From contig NZ_JAEMUW010000001.1 of the NCBI RefSeq assembly GCF_016598485.1, positions 248,001 to 312,000 on the forward strand: a stretch of 64,000 nucleotides of DNA, in the 5' to 3' direction. Of this stretch, positions 9,706 through 19,076 are shown piece after piece. Source of the DNA: Micromonospora coerulea (GTDB taxonomy: Bacteria > Actinomycetota > Actinomycetes > Mycobacteriales > Micromonosporaceae). The notes under the pieces are model-generated. The model was not told the origin of the DNA, did no database searches, and was given only the letters and a program-made list of their open reading frames with translations. Position numbers and translations under genes: made by a program. Every line of letters begins with the position of its first letter. Within the stretch, counting starts at the first letter, position 1.

Positions 9706-10415
9706 TGTCGACCGTTTCCTGGATCACCGCGCGCGGGCTCTTCGGCCGCCGCCGGTTCCTGATGCTGCTGCCCCTGCCGCTCGTGCTGGTGGCGTTGGCG
9801 GTGCTCTGCCGGTCGCTGGGGGTGGACCCGGGCCAGTGGGGGCCGCCGGTGCTGGTCGGTCTCGGCCTGGCCGTGGTGCTGCCGGTGGTGGCGCTGATCG
9901 TCGGCACCGGCGTGCTCGGCGCCGAGATCGACGACGGGACGGTGGTGCACATCCTCACCAAGCCGCTGCCCCGCTGGCAGATCGTGCTGCCGAAGCTGGC
10001 GGTGGCCGTCGGGGTCAGCGCGGCCACCGTCGCCGTGCCGCTCTACGTCGCGGGCGTGCTCGCCGATTCGGTACGCCTCGGCCTGGCGCTCGCCGCCGCC
10101 TCGGCGCTCGGCGCGCTGGCGTACTCGGCGCTGTTCCTGGCGCTCAGCCTGGTCACCCGGCGGCCGGTCCTGCTCGGGCTGGTCTACGTGCTGATCTGGG
10201 AGGGGCTGCTCGGCAACTTCGTCAGCGGCACGAAGGTGCTCTCGATCCAGCAGTGGGTGATCGCCCTCGCCGATCGGATGGCCCCGACCGAGCTGCTCTC
10301 CACCACGGTCTCCGTCCCGGTCGCCGGGGTGCTCACCGCCCTGGTCAGCGTCGGCTTCACGGTGCTGGCCATCGACCGCCTCCGGTCGTTCTCGGTGGCT
10401 GGCGAAACGAGCTGA
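9702..10415 (+). CDS. ABC-2 type transporter permease
   Basis: A 237-residue membrane protein with six predicted helices and no ATPase motifs. GAEIDDGTVVHILTKPLPRW is the ABC-2 permease element that follows the second helix. It closes the four-gene operon; a 19-bp hairpin 24 bp downstream separates it from the convergent valS. Two distinct ATPase-permease pairs in one operon could form one asymmetric complex or two related transporters; the sequence does not decide. Confidence 0.87.
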
Positions 10416-10438
10416 CCTCGCGCCTGTCCGGGGCCGCT

Positions 10439-10492
10439 GTTTCCCGGAAAGAGTGGCGTCTGCGGCGCGAATGGCCACTCTTTCCGGGAAAC
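10439..10492. terminator. 19-bp perfect hairpin between convergent ABC operon and valS
   Basis: Left arm 10439-10457 (GTTTCCCGGAAAGAGTGGC) and right arm 10474-10492 are perfect reverse complements around a 16-nt loop. It lies between two convergent transcription units and probably acts as a bidirectional terminator. The length and AT-rich ends differ from the other hairpins here. Confidence 0.65.
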
Positions 10493-10521
10493 TGCGCGGG
10501 TCCGGGCGGGTGGGGGGCGGG

Positions 10522-13086
10522 TCAGAAGGCGCAGGCGATGACCAGGTCCGGGGTGCGGTCGGGAAGCAGGTCGAGCTTGGCGATGCGGCCGGCGGCGCGG
10601 AGGTCGTCGGCGATCAGCGTCAGCTTCTCCAGCAGGGGGGCGGGGCCGAGCGCCTCGGCCAGCGGCACCTCCGCCTTCATGGACAGCTTCCGCTCCGACT
10701 TGGCCCGGCGCACCTGGCTCAGCGCGTCCGCGGCCAGCCGCAGCAGTTCCGGGTCGGCCGGACCCTGGACGGCCCGCCCCACCTCGTACGTCGTCGGCCA
10801 GGTCGACCGGTGCACCGAGCCGTACCGCCACCACGACCAGACCTCCTCGGTGACGAAGGGCAGCACCGGCGCGAAGAGTCGCAGCTGCACCGAGAGCGCG
10901 GTCGCGAGGGCCGCCCGGGCCGAGTCGGCCCTCGGCCCGGTGCCGTAGGCGCGCTCCTTCACCAGCTCGATGTAGTCGTCGCAGAACCGCCAGAAGAACG
11001 CCTCCGTCGCCATCAGCGCGGCGGTCTGGTCGTACGAGGCGAAGGCCGACGTCGCCGCCCCGACCACGCCGGAGAGTTCGGCGAGCATGGCGGTGTCCAG
11101 CGGCTCGGTGGCCGGCGCGCGCAGCGCGTCGGCGGCGCCCAGGCCGAGGGCGAACCGGGACGCGTTCAGTAGCTTGGTGGCGAGCCGCCGACCCACCTTG
11201 ATCTGGGCCGGGTCGAAGGCGAGGTCCATGCCGGGCTTGCCGTTGGCCGCCCAGTACCGGACCGCGTCGGAGCCGTGCTCCGCCAGCAGCCCCATCGGGG
11301 TGGTCACGTTCCCCTTGGACTTGGACATCTTCTTGCGGTCCGGGTCGAGGATCCAGCCGGAGAGCACCGCGTCGCGCCAGGGCAGCACGCCGTGCTCCAG
11401 GTGGGCCCGGACCACCGTGGCGAAGAGCCAGGTCCGGATGATCTCCTGCCCCTGCGGACGCAGGTCCATCGGGAAGACCCGGCCGAACAGGTCCGGGTCG
11501 GTCTCCCAGCCACCGACGATCTGCGGGGTCAGCGACGAGGTGGCCCAGGTGTCCAGCACGTCCGGATCGCCGATGAAGCCACCCGGCTCGCCGCGCTGCG
11601 ATTCGGTGAAGCCGGGCGGGGGTTCGCTGGACGGGTCGATCGGCAGCATCGACTCGTCCGGTGTGAGACGCTGGGACCAGTCCGGCTCGCCAGCGTCGTC
11701 GAGCCGGTACCACACCGGCACCGGCACCCCGAAGAAGCGCTGCCGGCTGACCAGCCAGTCACCGGTCAGCCCGCCCACCCAGTGGTCGTACCGGTGCTTC
11801 ATGTGCTCCGGCACCCAGCCCAGCTCAACGCCGCGGGCCAGCAGCTCCTCCCGCAGCCGCGGCTCCCGGCCACCGTTGCGCAGGTACCACTGCCGGGTCG
11901 AGACGATCTCCAGTGGGCGGTCGCCCTTCTCGTAGAACTTCACCGGGTGGGTGATCGGCCGCGGCTCGCCGACCAGGTCGCCGGCGTCGGCCAACAGCTG
12001 CACCAGCGTCCGCCGGGCGCCGTTGAGGGTCTGCCCGGCCAGCGCCGCGTAGGGCTCCGCCGGCACGCCGGCCGGCGGCTCGCGCAGCAGCCGGCCGTCC
12101 CGGCCGAGCACCACCCGGGTGTCCAGAGCGAGGTCCCGCCACCAGGCCACGTCGGTCAGGTCGCCGAAGGTGCAGACCATCGCGATGCCGGTGCCCTTGG
12201 CCGGGTCCGCCAGCGAGTGCGCGCGCACCGGCACCTCGACCCCGAAGACCGGGGTACGCACCACCGCCCCGACCAGGTCGGCGTACCGCTCGTCGTCCGG
12301 GTGGCAGACCAGCGCCACGCAGGCCGGCAGCAGCTCCGGTCGGGTGGTGTCGATCAGCACCTCGCGCCCGTCCGGCCCGGTGAAGCGCAGCCGGTGGTAC
12401 GCCCCCGGCCGTTCCCGGTCCTCCAGCTCCGCCTGGGCCACCGCGGTGGCGAAGCCGACGTCCCACAGCGTCGGCGCCTCCGCCTGGTACGCCTCGCCGC
12501 GGGCCAGGTTCCGCAGGAAGGCGCGCTGGCTGGTCGCCCGCGCCAGCCGACCGATCGTGGTGTACGTCAGCGACCAGTCCACCGACAGCCCGAGCCGCCG
12601 CCACAGCGCCTCGAAGACCTGCTCGTCCTGCGCCGTCAGCTGCTCGCACAGCTCCACGAAGTTGCGCCGGGAGAGCGAGACCGGGTCCTTCCGGGCCGCG
12701 TCGCTGACCGGCGCGGCCGGCGGGGTCCAGTCCGGGTCGTACGGCAGGTTCGGGTCGCAGCGCACCCCGTACACGTTCTGCACCCGGCGCTCGGTGGGCA
12801 GGCCGTTGTCGTCCCAGCCCATTGGGTAGAACACCGTCCGCCCGCGCATCCGCTGGAACCGGGCCACCGTGTCGGTGTGCGTGTACGAGAAGACGTGGCC
12901 CATGTGCAGCTCGCCGGATACCGTCGGCGGCGGGGTGTCGATCGAGTACACGTCCGCCCGCTCCTTCGCGCGGTCGAACGCGTACGTGCCGTCCTCCTGC
13001 CAGCGGCGCGCCCAGGTCTCCTCGATGCCGTCCAGGGTCGGACGTTCGGGGACGCCGGCGCGGGCCGTCCTCGCGGTATCGGTCAT
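10522..13086 (-). CDS. valS: Valyl-tRNA synthetase (archaeal-like type)
   Basis: Class I aminoacyl-tRNA synthetase charging tRNA-Val, 854 residues. The HIGH motif is HMGH at 61-64, KMSKS is at 586-590, and the editing domain lies between. GWDDNGLPTERRVQ after the HIGH region is the archaeal-type signature rather than the bacterial DHAGIATQ type. The C-terminal coiled-coil arm of standard bacterial ValRS is missing, in keeping with the short length. The ATG at 13086 is preceded by TAGGAT 6 nt upstream, suggesting leaderless transcription; no T-box leader is possible in that arrangement. Confidence 0.95.
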   Translation of the reverse strand: MTDTARTARAGVPERPTLDGIEETWARRWQEDGTYAFDRAKERADVYSIDTPPPTVSGELHMGHVFSYTHTDTVARFQRMRGRTVFYPMGWDDNGLPTERRVQNVYGVRCDPNLPYDPDWTPPAAPVSDAARKDPVSLSRRNFVELCEQLTAQDEQVFEALWRRLGLSVDWSLTYTTIGRLARATSQRAFLRNLARGEAYQAEAPTLWDVGFATAVAQAELEDRERPGAYHRLRFTGPDGREVLIDTTRPELLPACVALVCHPDDERYADLVGAVVRTPVFGVEVPVRAHSLADPAKGTGIAMVCTFGDLTDVAWWRDLALDTRVVLGRDGRLLREPPAGVPAEPYAALAGQTLNGARRTLVQLLADAGDLVGEPRPITHPVKFYEKGDRPLEIVSTRQWYLRNGGREPRLREELLARGVELGWVPEHMKHRYDHWVGGLTGDWLVSRQRFFGVPVPVWYRLDDAGEPDWSQRLTPDESMLPIDPSSEPPPGFTESQRGEPGGFIGDPDVLDTWATSSLTPQIVGGWETDPDLFGRVFPMDLRPQGQEIIRTWLFATVVRAHLEHGVLPWRDAVLSGWILDPDRKKMSKSKGNVTTPMGLLAEHGSDAVRYWAANGKPGMDLAFDPAQIKVGRRLATKLLNASRFALGLGAADALRAPATEPLDTAMLAELSGVVGAATSAFASYDQTAALMATEAFFWRFCDDYIELVKERAYGTGPRADSARAALATALSVQLRLFAPVLPFVTEEVWSWWRYGSVHRSTWPTTYEVGRAVQGPADPELLRLAADALSQVRRAKSERKLSMKAEVPLAEALGPAPLLEKLTLIADDLRAAGRIAKLDLLPDRTPDLVIACAF

Positions 13087-13092
13087 CAGCCG

Positions 13093-13098
13093 ATCCTA
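13093..13098 (-). promoter_or_regulatory. -10 element, leaderless valS
   Basis: TAGGAT on the minus strand, 6 nt before the valS ATG. Confidence 0.55.
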
Positions 13099-13180
13099 GG
13101 CAGCGGGTGACGGCGCGACCACGGCTTGAGCGTCGTGCCGCCCGACGGGTGTCATCGACGGGACAGCAGGTGCCACCCGG

Positions 13181-15082
13181 TCAGATCAGCGAGTCCCGCC
13201 ACTGGCGGTGCAGGGCGGCGTACCGGCCACCGGCGGCGGCCAGTTGGGCCGGCGGGCCGTCCTCCACGATCCGACCCCCGTCGAGCACGAGCACCCGGTC
13301 GGCGATCTCCACGGTGGAGAGTCGGTGCGCGATGACCAGGGCGGTCCGGTCCCGCAGGATGCTGCCGAGGGCCCGCTGCACCAGCCGCTCGGTCGGCACG
13401 TCCAGCGACGAGGTTGCCTCGTCCAGGATCAGCACCCGTGGGTCGGCCAGGAACGCCCGGGCGAACGCGACGAGCTGGCGCTGCCCGGCGGAGAGCCGGC
13501 CGCCGCGGCGGTGCACCTCGGTGGCGTACCCGTCGGGGAGCGTGGCGATGAAGTCGTGCGCGCCGATGGCCCGGGCGGCGGCCTCCACCGCCGCGTCGTC
13601 CGCGCCCGGCCGGCCGAACCGGATGTTCTCCGCCACCGAGCCGCTGAACAGGTGGTTCTCCTGGGTGACCAGCACCACCGCCCGGCGCAGCTCGGCGTCG
13701 GCCAGGTCCCGCAGGTCCACCCCGTCGAGGGTGACCGCGCCGGTGGCCGGGTCGTGGAACCGGGCCAGCAGCTTGGCGATCGTCGACTTGCCGGCGCCGG
13801 TCGGGCCGATCAGCGCGACGGTCTGCCCGGCCGGCACGGTCAGCTCCAGCTCGGTCAGGATCGGCGCGTCCGGCCGGTAACCGAAGGAGACCCCGCGGAA
13901 GGCCACCGCGCCCCGGCCCGGCCCGGTCGGCAGCGCGACCGGCCGCTCCGGCTCGGCCACCGCCGGCCGCTCGTCGAGCACCCCGGCGAGCTTCTCCAGC
14001 GCCGCGGTGGCCGACTGCAGGGAGTTGGAGAACTGGCTCAGCTCCTGCATCGGCTCGAAGAACCGGCGCAGGTAGAGCAGGAACGCCGCGAGCACGCCCA
14101 CCTCGGTCCGGCCGCCCAGCACCCGGGCGCCGCCGTAGGCCAGCACCACCGCCACGGTGAGGTTGCCGATCACCTTGATCCCCGGCGAGTAGACCGCGAT
14201 CAGCCGGAACGCCTGCAGGCTGGCCTCGCGGTAGTCGTCGTTCACCGCGGCGAAGATTTGCTGGTTGCGCTCCTCCCGCCGGTACGCCTGCACCGCGCGG
14301 ATGCCCCGCAGCGACTCGACGAAGTGCACGATGACCAGCGCCACCGCCTCCCGGGTGCGCCGGTACGCCCCGGCGGAGGCCCGGGCGAACCAGCGGGACA
14401 GCCAGAACAGGAACGGGAAGGCGAGCAGGGTCACCGCGGCCAGCGGCAGGTCCAGCCAGAGCAGGATGCCGGCCACCGACAGCACCGACAGGGCGGCGAC
14501 CACCAGATTGTCGATCCCGCCGTCGACCAGCTCGGCGATCGAGTCGAGGTCGCTGGTCAGCCGGGAGACCATCCGGCCGCAGGTGTACCGCTCGTGGAAG
14601 GCGACGTCCAGGCGGAGGAAGTGACCGTAGACCCGCTGGCGGAGGTCGAGCAGGACGGCCTGGCCGATCCGGCCGGTGAGGGTGAGGAAGCCGCGGCGGG
14701 CCAGGTACTCGGTCAGGCTCGCGGTGGCGAACGCGGCGGCGACGGTGACCAGCGGTTCAGGGTCGCCGGCCCGCAGCGGCGCGATGGCGTGGTCGATGCC
14801 GAGCATGACCAGGTACGGGCCGGACATCGCGGCGGCGTTCTGGGCCAACAGCAGCGTCACGGCCAGCCCGAGCCGGCGGCGGTGCGGGCGGAGGAGCTGC
14901 CCGAGCAGGGCCCGGCTGCGAGCCCTCAGCCGGGCGACGGCCTCCGGCGTGGCGTCCTCGGCCCGGCTGCGGTCGGCGTCCGGGTCGGTGGCCCGGCCCC
15001 GCCACCGCTTCAGGTCGAGCCCGCCGTCCGGGGCGACCCGCGGCCGGGGCACCCGGCGTGACCCGTCCGGTGCCTCCGTCAC
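13181..15082 (-). CDS. ABC exporter half-transporter (membrane plus ATPase), catalytic partner
   Basis: A 633-residue type IV exporter subunit with six transmembrane helices (about 70-370) and a C-terminal nucleotide-binding domain: Walker A GPTGAGKST, signature RLSAGQRQLVAFARA (Ala replacing Gly in LSGGQ), Walker B VLILDEATSSLD with the catalytic Glu present, and the switch His in VIAHRLSTVE. The frame is open upstream to 15457, but the GTG at 15082 overlaps the preceding gene's stop (GTGA), so that is the start. It forms a heterodimer with the 15079-16893 product by inference. The substrate is unknown, with multidrug or lipid exporters the nearest types. Confidence 0.9.
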   Translation of the reverse strand: MTEAPDGSRRVPRPRVAPDGGLDLKRWRGRATDPDADRSRAEDATPEAVARLRARSRALLGQLLRPHRRRLGLAVTLLLAQNAAAMSGPYLVMLGIDHAIAPLRAGDPEPLVTVAAAFATASLTEYLARRGFLTLTGRIGQAVLLDLRQRVYGHFLRLDVAFHERYTCGRMVSRLTSDLDSIAELVDGGIDNLVVAALSVLSVAGILLWLDLPLAAVTLLAFPFLFWLSRWFARASAGAYRRTREAVALVIVHFVESLRGIRAVQAYRREERNQQIFAAVNDDYREASLQAFRLIAVYSPGIKVIGNLTVAVVLAYGGARVLGGRTEVGVLAAFLLYLRRFFEPMQELSQFSNSLQSATAALEKLAGVLDERPAVAEPERPVALPTGPGRGAVAFRGVSFGYRPDAPILTELELTVPAGQTVALIGPTGAGKSTIAKLLARFHDPATGAVTLDGVDLRDLADAELRRAVVLVTQENHLFSGSVAENIRFGRPGADDAAVEAAARAIGAHDFIATLPDGYATEVHRRGGRLSAGQRQLVAFARAFLADPRVLILDEATSSLDVPTERLVQRALGSILRDRTALVIAHRLSTVEIADRVLVLDGGRIVEDGPPAQLAAAGGRYAALHRQWRDSLI

Positions 15083-16893
15083 GAGCGCACCAGGCCGGCG
15101 CCGTCGTGCCGCTGGACCGGCCCGGCCGACAGCACCGCCCGGTACGCCGGCACGGTGGCCAGCAGCTCGGAGTGGGTGCCGACGGCGACGATCCGGCCGC
15201 CGTCGAGCAGGGCCACCCGGTCGGCGAGCGCCACGGTCGACGGCCGGTGCACCACGAGCAGAGCGGTGGTGTCCCGCAGCACCCGCCGCAGCGCCGCCTC
15301 GACCAGCGCCTCGGTGTGTACGTCGAGCGCGGAGAGCGGGTCGTCCAGCACGAGCAGCGCCGGCCGGCCGAGCACCGCCCGGGCGAGCGCGAGGCGCTGC
15401 CGCTGCCCGCCGGAGAGGGAGAGCCCCTGTTCGCCGACGCGGGTGGCCAACCCCCACGGCAGGTCGTACGCGAACTCGGCCTGGGCGAGGGCTAGGGCCG
15501 CCCGGACCTCCTGCTCGCCGGCGTCCGGCCGGCCCAGGGTCAGGTTCTCCCAGACCGACATGGAGAAGAGCGTCGGCTCCTCGAAGGCCACGCCGACCAG
15601 CCGGCGCAGCGAGGAGAGTCGCAGGTCCCGCAGGTCGTGCCCGTCCAGGGTGATCCGCCCACGGGTCACCTCGTGCAGTCGCGGGACCAGGGACAGCAGG
15701 GTGCTCTTGCCGCAGCCGGTGGCCCCGACCAGGGCCAGGGTTTCGCCGGGCTCCACGGTGAGGTCCACCTCGTCGAGCACCGGGGCCTGGCTGCCGGGGT
15801 AGCGGAAGGAGACCCGTTCGAAGCGGAGCCGGCCGCGTACGCCGGCGCGGTCGAGCAGCCGGGCGCCCGGAGCATCCACGATGGTCGGTGGGGTGTCCAG
15901 CACCTCCTGGATCCGGTCCGCCGCGGTCGCCGCCTCCTGCCCGTTGGCGATGATCCAGCCGAGCGACTGCACCGGCCAGACCAGCATCAGCTGGAGGCTG
16001 ACGAAGGCGACCAGCTCACCGATGGTCAGCGCACCCCCGGCGGCGGCCGCCGTGCCGGCCACCAGCACCATCCCGAGGGTCAGGTTCGGGACCAGGTCGA
16101 ACAGCGCCGCGGTGCGGGCCAGCAGCCGGGCCTTGCGTACGCCGGTGTCGTGCAGCGTGCGCGCGCCACCGGCGAACCGGGCCGCGAGTTCGGGCCCCCG
16201 GCCGTACGCCCGCATGGTGCGCAGCCCCTGCGCGGTCTCCTCGACCAGCGTGGCCACGTCGCCCTGCTGGTCCTGCATCCGACGGGAGGCGGCGTGGTAG
16301 TGCCGGGCGAACCGGCGGCTGATCAGGAACAGCGGCACCGCGCTGGCCGCCACCAGCAGTCCCAGCGCCGGGTGCAGGCGGATCAGCAGCACCACCACGG
16401 CCAGGTAGGTGACCACGTTGAGCACCAGGAAGAGCAGGCCGAAGGAGAGGAACCGGCGGATCACCGACAGGTCGCTGGTGATCCGGGAGAGCAGCTGGCC
16501 GGACTGCCACCGGTCGTGGCAGCCGGCCGGAAGGCGTTGCAGGTGGGCGTAGATGTCGGCGCGGATGGCCGCCTCCATGCCGACCGACGAGGAGGACTGG
16601 GTCCACCGCCGGATGAAGATGAGCACGGCCTCGGCCAGGCCGAGGACGAGGGCGAGGGCGCCGAGCCGGAGCAGCCCGGCCACGTCGTGCCGGGCCACCG
16701 GCCCGTCCACCACCCGCTGCACCACCAGCGGTACGGCCAGGCTGGCCGCCGTGGCCGCGAGGGCCAGGACCAGCAGCCAGCCGAACTCCGGCGCGTACGG
16801 ACGCAGGTAGGGGCGCAGCCGCCAGAGGTTGCGCAGCGGATGCGGGCGGCGGTCGTCACGCGCCGCCGGGTTGCCGTCGCTCTGCGCAGGCAC
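15079..16893 (-). CDS. ABC exporter half-transporter (membrane plus ATPase), degenerate-site partner
   Basis: The 604-residue partner subunit has six helices and an ATPase domain: Walker A GATGCGKST, canonical signature LSLSGGQRQRLALARA, Walker B LLVLDDPLSALD. The catalytic Glu after Walker B is Asp, as in the degenerate site of heterodimeric exporters such as TM287/288. The start is GTG at 16893, with TACCGT 6 nt upstream, so it looks leaderless. It is followed by the partner with a GTGA overlap. Confidence 0.9.
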   Translation of the reverse strand: MPAQSDGNPAARDDRRPHPLRNLWRLRPYLRPYAPEFGWLLVLALAATAASLAVPLVVQRVVDGPVARHDVAGLLRLGALALVLGLAEAVLIFIRRWTQSSSSVGMEAAIRADIYAHLQRLPAGCHDRWQSGQLLSRITSDLSVIRRFLSFGLLFLVLNVVTYLAVVVLLIRLHPALGLLVAASAVPLFLISRRFARHYHAASRRMQDQQGDVATLVEETAQGLRTMRAYGRGPELAARFAGGARTLHDTGVRKARLLARTAALFDLVPNLTLGMVLVAGTAAAAGGALTIGELVAFVSLQLMLVWPVQSLGWIIANGQEAATAADRIQEVLDTPPTIVDAPGARLLDRAGVRGRLRFERVSFRYPGSQAPVLDEVDLTVEPGETLALVGATGCGKSTLLSLVPRLHEVTRGRITLDGHDLRDLRLSSLRRLVGVAFEEPTLFSMSVWENLTLGRPDAGEQEVRAALALAQAEFAYDLPWGLATRVGEQGLSLSGGQRQRLALARAVLGRPALLVLDDPLSALDVHTEALVEAALRRVLRDTTALLVVHRPSTVALADRVALLDGGRIVAVGTHSELLATVPAYRAVLSAGPVQRHDGAGLVRS

Positions 16894-16899
16894 TACCCG

Positions 16900-16905
16900 A
16901 CGGTA
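16900..16905 (-). promoter_or_regulatory. -10 element, leaderless ABC exporter operon
   Basis: TACCGT on the minus strand, 6 nt before the GTG at 16893. Confidence 0.5.
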
Positions 16906-16930
16906 GCGTCAAATGGGAGCGGTGCCGCTG

Positions 16931-17443
16931 TCAGCTTGCCGTCAACCGCCGCTCATGACCGAGAAGCCACTTCTTCACGTCCAGCCCCCAGCGATAGCCG
17001 CCGAGCGTCCCGTCGGTGCGCAGCACCCGGTGGCAGGGGACGAAGAGGGCGGCCGCGTTGCGGGCGCAGGCGGCCGCGGCGGCGCGTACCGCGGCGGGGC
17101 GGCCGGCCAGGCCGGCGAATCCGGTGTACGTCACCGGGTCGCCCGGCTTCACCTCGCGCAGCACCTGCCAGGCGTACGTCAGGAAGGCGCCGCCGCTGTG
17201 CTGCTCGACCGGCACCGCGTCGATCGCGGTCAGGTCGCCGTCCAGGTAGGAGCGGACGGCGGCGCTGACCGGGCCGAGGTCGGCCCGGTCCCGCAGCGCA
17301 CCGCGCAGGCTCGGGTGGGTCAGCGGCAGCAGGCTGGCCGGGTCGGCGGTGAAGCCGGCCGCCCGGACGGCGCCGTCGGGTCCGGTGAGGATGGCGAGCG
17401 GGCCGGTGGGCGTGTCGATGACGGTGCTGTCCAGTGTGGTCAT
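16931..17443 (-). CDS. ogt: Methylated-DNA--protein-cysteine S-methyltransferase
   Basis: Suicide repair protein that moves the alkyl group from O6-alkylguanine to its own cysteine. The 170-residue protein has the active-site PCHRV and the preceding YTGFAGLAGRPAAVRA helix-turn-helix region, plus a C-terminal GGYRWGLDVKKWLL. The ATG at 17443 overlaps the stop of the upstream Ada-AlkA fusion (ATGA), so the two are co-translated as a DNA-alkylation repair operon. Confidence 0.93.
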   Translation of the reverse strand: MTTLDSTVIDTPTGPLAILTGPDGAVRAAGFTADPASLLPLTHPSLRGALRDRADLGPVSAAVRSYLDGDLTAIDAVPVEQHSGGAFLTYAWQVLREVKPGDPVTYTGFAGLAGRPAAVRAAAAACARNAAALFVPCHRVLRTDGTLGGYRWGLDVKKWLLGHERRLTAS

Positions 17444-18882
17444 GCTGCTCTCCAGAGTCGGATCACCGCGTACGAGCGCCAGGGGCGCCAGCGGTCGGCG
17501 TACGCGTCGAGGGTCTTCGGGTCGGTGGGCAGGCCGAGCGCGGCGGCGCCCCGGCGGACGGCGAGGTCGGTGGGGAGGAAGACGTCCGGGTCGCCGAGGG
17601 CCCGCATCGCCACGTAGCCGGCCGTCCACGGACCGATCCCCGGCAGGGCGGTGAGCCGTCGCACGGTCTCCGCCCGGTCCCCACCCGGCTCCAGCTCCAG
17701 TGACCCCTCGGCGACGGCCCGCGCGAGCGCCCGGATCGTCTCCCGTCGCACCCCCGGCATCCGAAACGCCGAAGCCGGCAACCCCACCACCTCCTCCGCG
17801 CTGACAAACCCCCGCAACTGACCATCGCCACCGGGGTGAGCGCCCGGGGTGGCGACGGTGAGGAGGTGGGTGAGAGTGGTCTTGGCGGAGGCCAGGGAGA
17901 CCTGTTGGGTGGTGATGGCGCGGAGGGCCATCTCGAAGCCGTCCACCGCGCGGGGGAGGCGGACGCCCGGTTCGGTGGCGACGGCCTTCGCCAGGGCGGG
18001 ATCCTGGGCCAGGGTGTCGTCGACGGCGGTGGGATCGGCGTCGAGGTCGAGCAGGCGGCGGCAGCGGGCGACCGCGGGGGCCAGGTCCCGCATGTCGGCC
18101 AGGCGCAGGGTCGCCGACACGTGGCCGTCGGCCGGGGTCAGCGCGACCTCGCCGGGCCCGTGCGGCAGCCGCAACCCCCGGCGGTACGTCCCGTCGCGGA
18201 CCTCCTCCACGCCGGGCAGCGCCCGCAGCGCGAGGAAGTCCAGCAGCGCCGCCGCGTGCAACGGCGGCCGGTACGCCAGCCGCAGCGTGATGGTGCCCGC
18301 CCCGCCCGCCGCCGGTCGGCCGCCCCGGGTGGCCCGCAGGTCCGACGGGGCTGCCGCGTACACCTCGCGGACGGTGTCGTTGAACTGCCGGACACTGCCG
18401 AACCCGGCGGCGAACGCGACCTCGGCCATGCCCAGGCCGGTGGTCTCGATCAGGATCCGGGCGGTCTGGGCGCGCTGGGCGCGGGCCAGCGCCAGCGGCC
18501 CGGCGCCGAGCTCGGCCCGGAGCATCCGGTGCAGGTGCCGCTCGGTGTAGCCGAGCCGGGCCGCCAGCCCCGGTACGCCGTCCCGGTCGACCACCCCGTC
18601 GGCGATCAGCCGCATCGCCCGCCCCACCACGTCGGCCCGGACGTCCCACTGCGGGGAGCCCGGGGCCGCGTCGGGACGGCAGCGGCGGCAGGCCCGCAGC
18701 CCGGCACCCTGCGCCGCGGCGGCGGACGGAAAGAACCGGACGTTCTGCCGCTTCGGCGTCATTGCCGGGCAGGACGGCCGGCAGTAGATCCCGGTCGAGG
18801 TCACGCCGGTGTAGAACCAGCCGTCGAACCGCTGGTCTCGGCTGTCCACGGCCCGGTAACACCGTTCGAAGTCCAACTCCAC
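17440..18882 (-). CDS. Ada regulator / AlkA 3-methyladenine glycosylase fusion
   Basis: A 480-residue fusion. Residues 1-75 are the Ada zinc domain that takes methyl groups from phosphotriesters (STGIYCRPSC, then ACRRC; C34, C38, C65, C68). About 80-175 is an AraC-type helix-turn-helix pair, about 185-290 the AlkA N-terminal domain, and the rest an HhH-GPD glycosylase with LPGIGPWTAGY and the catalytic Asp in PTDLAVRR. One protein therefore senses methylation damage, activates transcription and excises alkylated bases. I chose GTG 18882, where homology starts (ELDFERCYRAV). CAGTAT 7 nt before it is a possible -10 element. Confidence 0.92.
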   Translation of the reverse strand: MELDFERCYRAVDSRDQRFDGWFYTGVTSTGIYCRPSCPAMTPKRQNVRFFPSAAAAQGAGLRACRRCRPDAAPGSPQWDVRADVVGRAMRLIADGVVDRDGVPGLAARLGYTERHLHRMLRAELGAGPLALARAQRAQTARILIETTGLGMAEVAFAAGFGSVRQFNDTVREVYAAAPSDLRATRGGRPAAGGAGTITLRLAYRPPLHAAALLDFLALRALPGVEEVRDGTYRRGLRLPHGPGEVALTPADGHVSATLRLADMRDLAPAVARCRRLLDLDADPTAVDDTLAQDPALAKAVATEPGVRLPRAVDGFEMALRAITTQQVSLASAKTTLTHLLTVATPGAHPGGDGQLRGFVSAEEVVGLPASAFRMPGVRRETIRALARAVAEGSLELEPGGDRAETVRRLTALPGIGPWTAGYVAMRALGDPDVFLPTDLAVRRGAAALGLPTDPKTLDAYADRWRPWRSYAVIRLWRAA

Positions 18883-19076
18883 GCCACCGATACTGCCTCG
18901 CTGGTGGCGGCGGTGGCTGGCGGGATTCGGACGCCGCCGTGACGGACCCGGCGGGGCCCCTGCCCAGCGGCGGGCGCGGCGGGTGCGCGAGCCCCGGTCC
19001 ACCCGCCGGGGAGGTCGCGACTCCGGGCGGGTGGCGCGGTCAGCGTGGGTGACCGAGGCAGGCCGGGCGTCGACGG

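Noticed and set aside
13087..13180. T-box or attenuator leader for valS
   Set aside because: The gap is only 94 bp and the -10 hexamer lies 6 nt before the ATG, leaving no room for a leader.
15083..15457. Upstream extension of the 13181-15082 ABC exporter frame
   Set aside because: The extra part is antisense-like Arg/Ala/Gly sequence in the middle of the preceding ABC gene; the GTGA overlap at 15082 marks the start.
16931..18862. Single 643-codon frame spanning Ogt and the Ada-AlkA region
   Set aside because: Only its last 170 codons are Ogt; the upstream part is the wrong frame of the Ada-AlkA gene.
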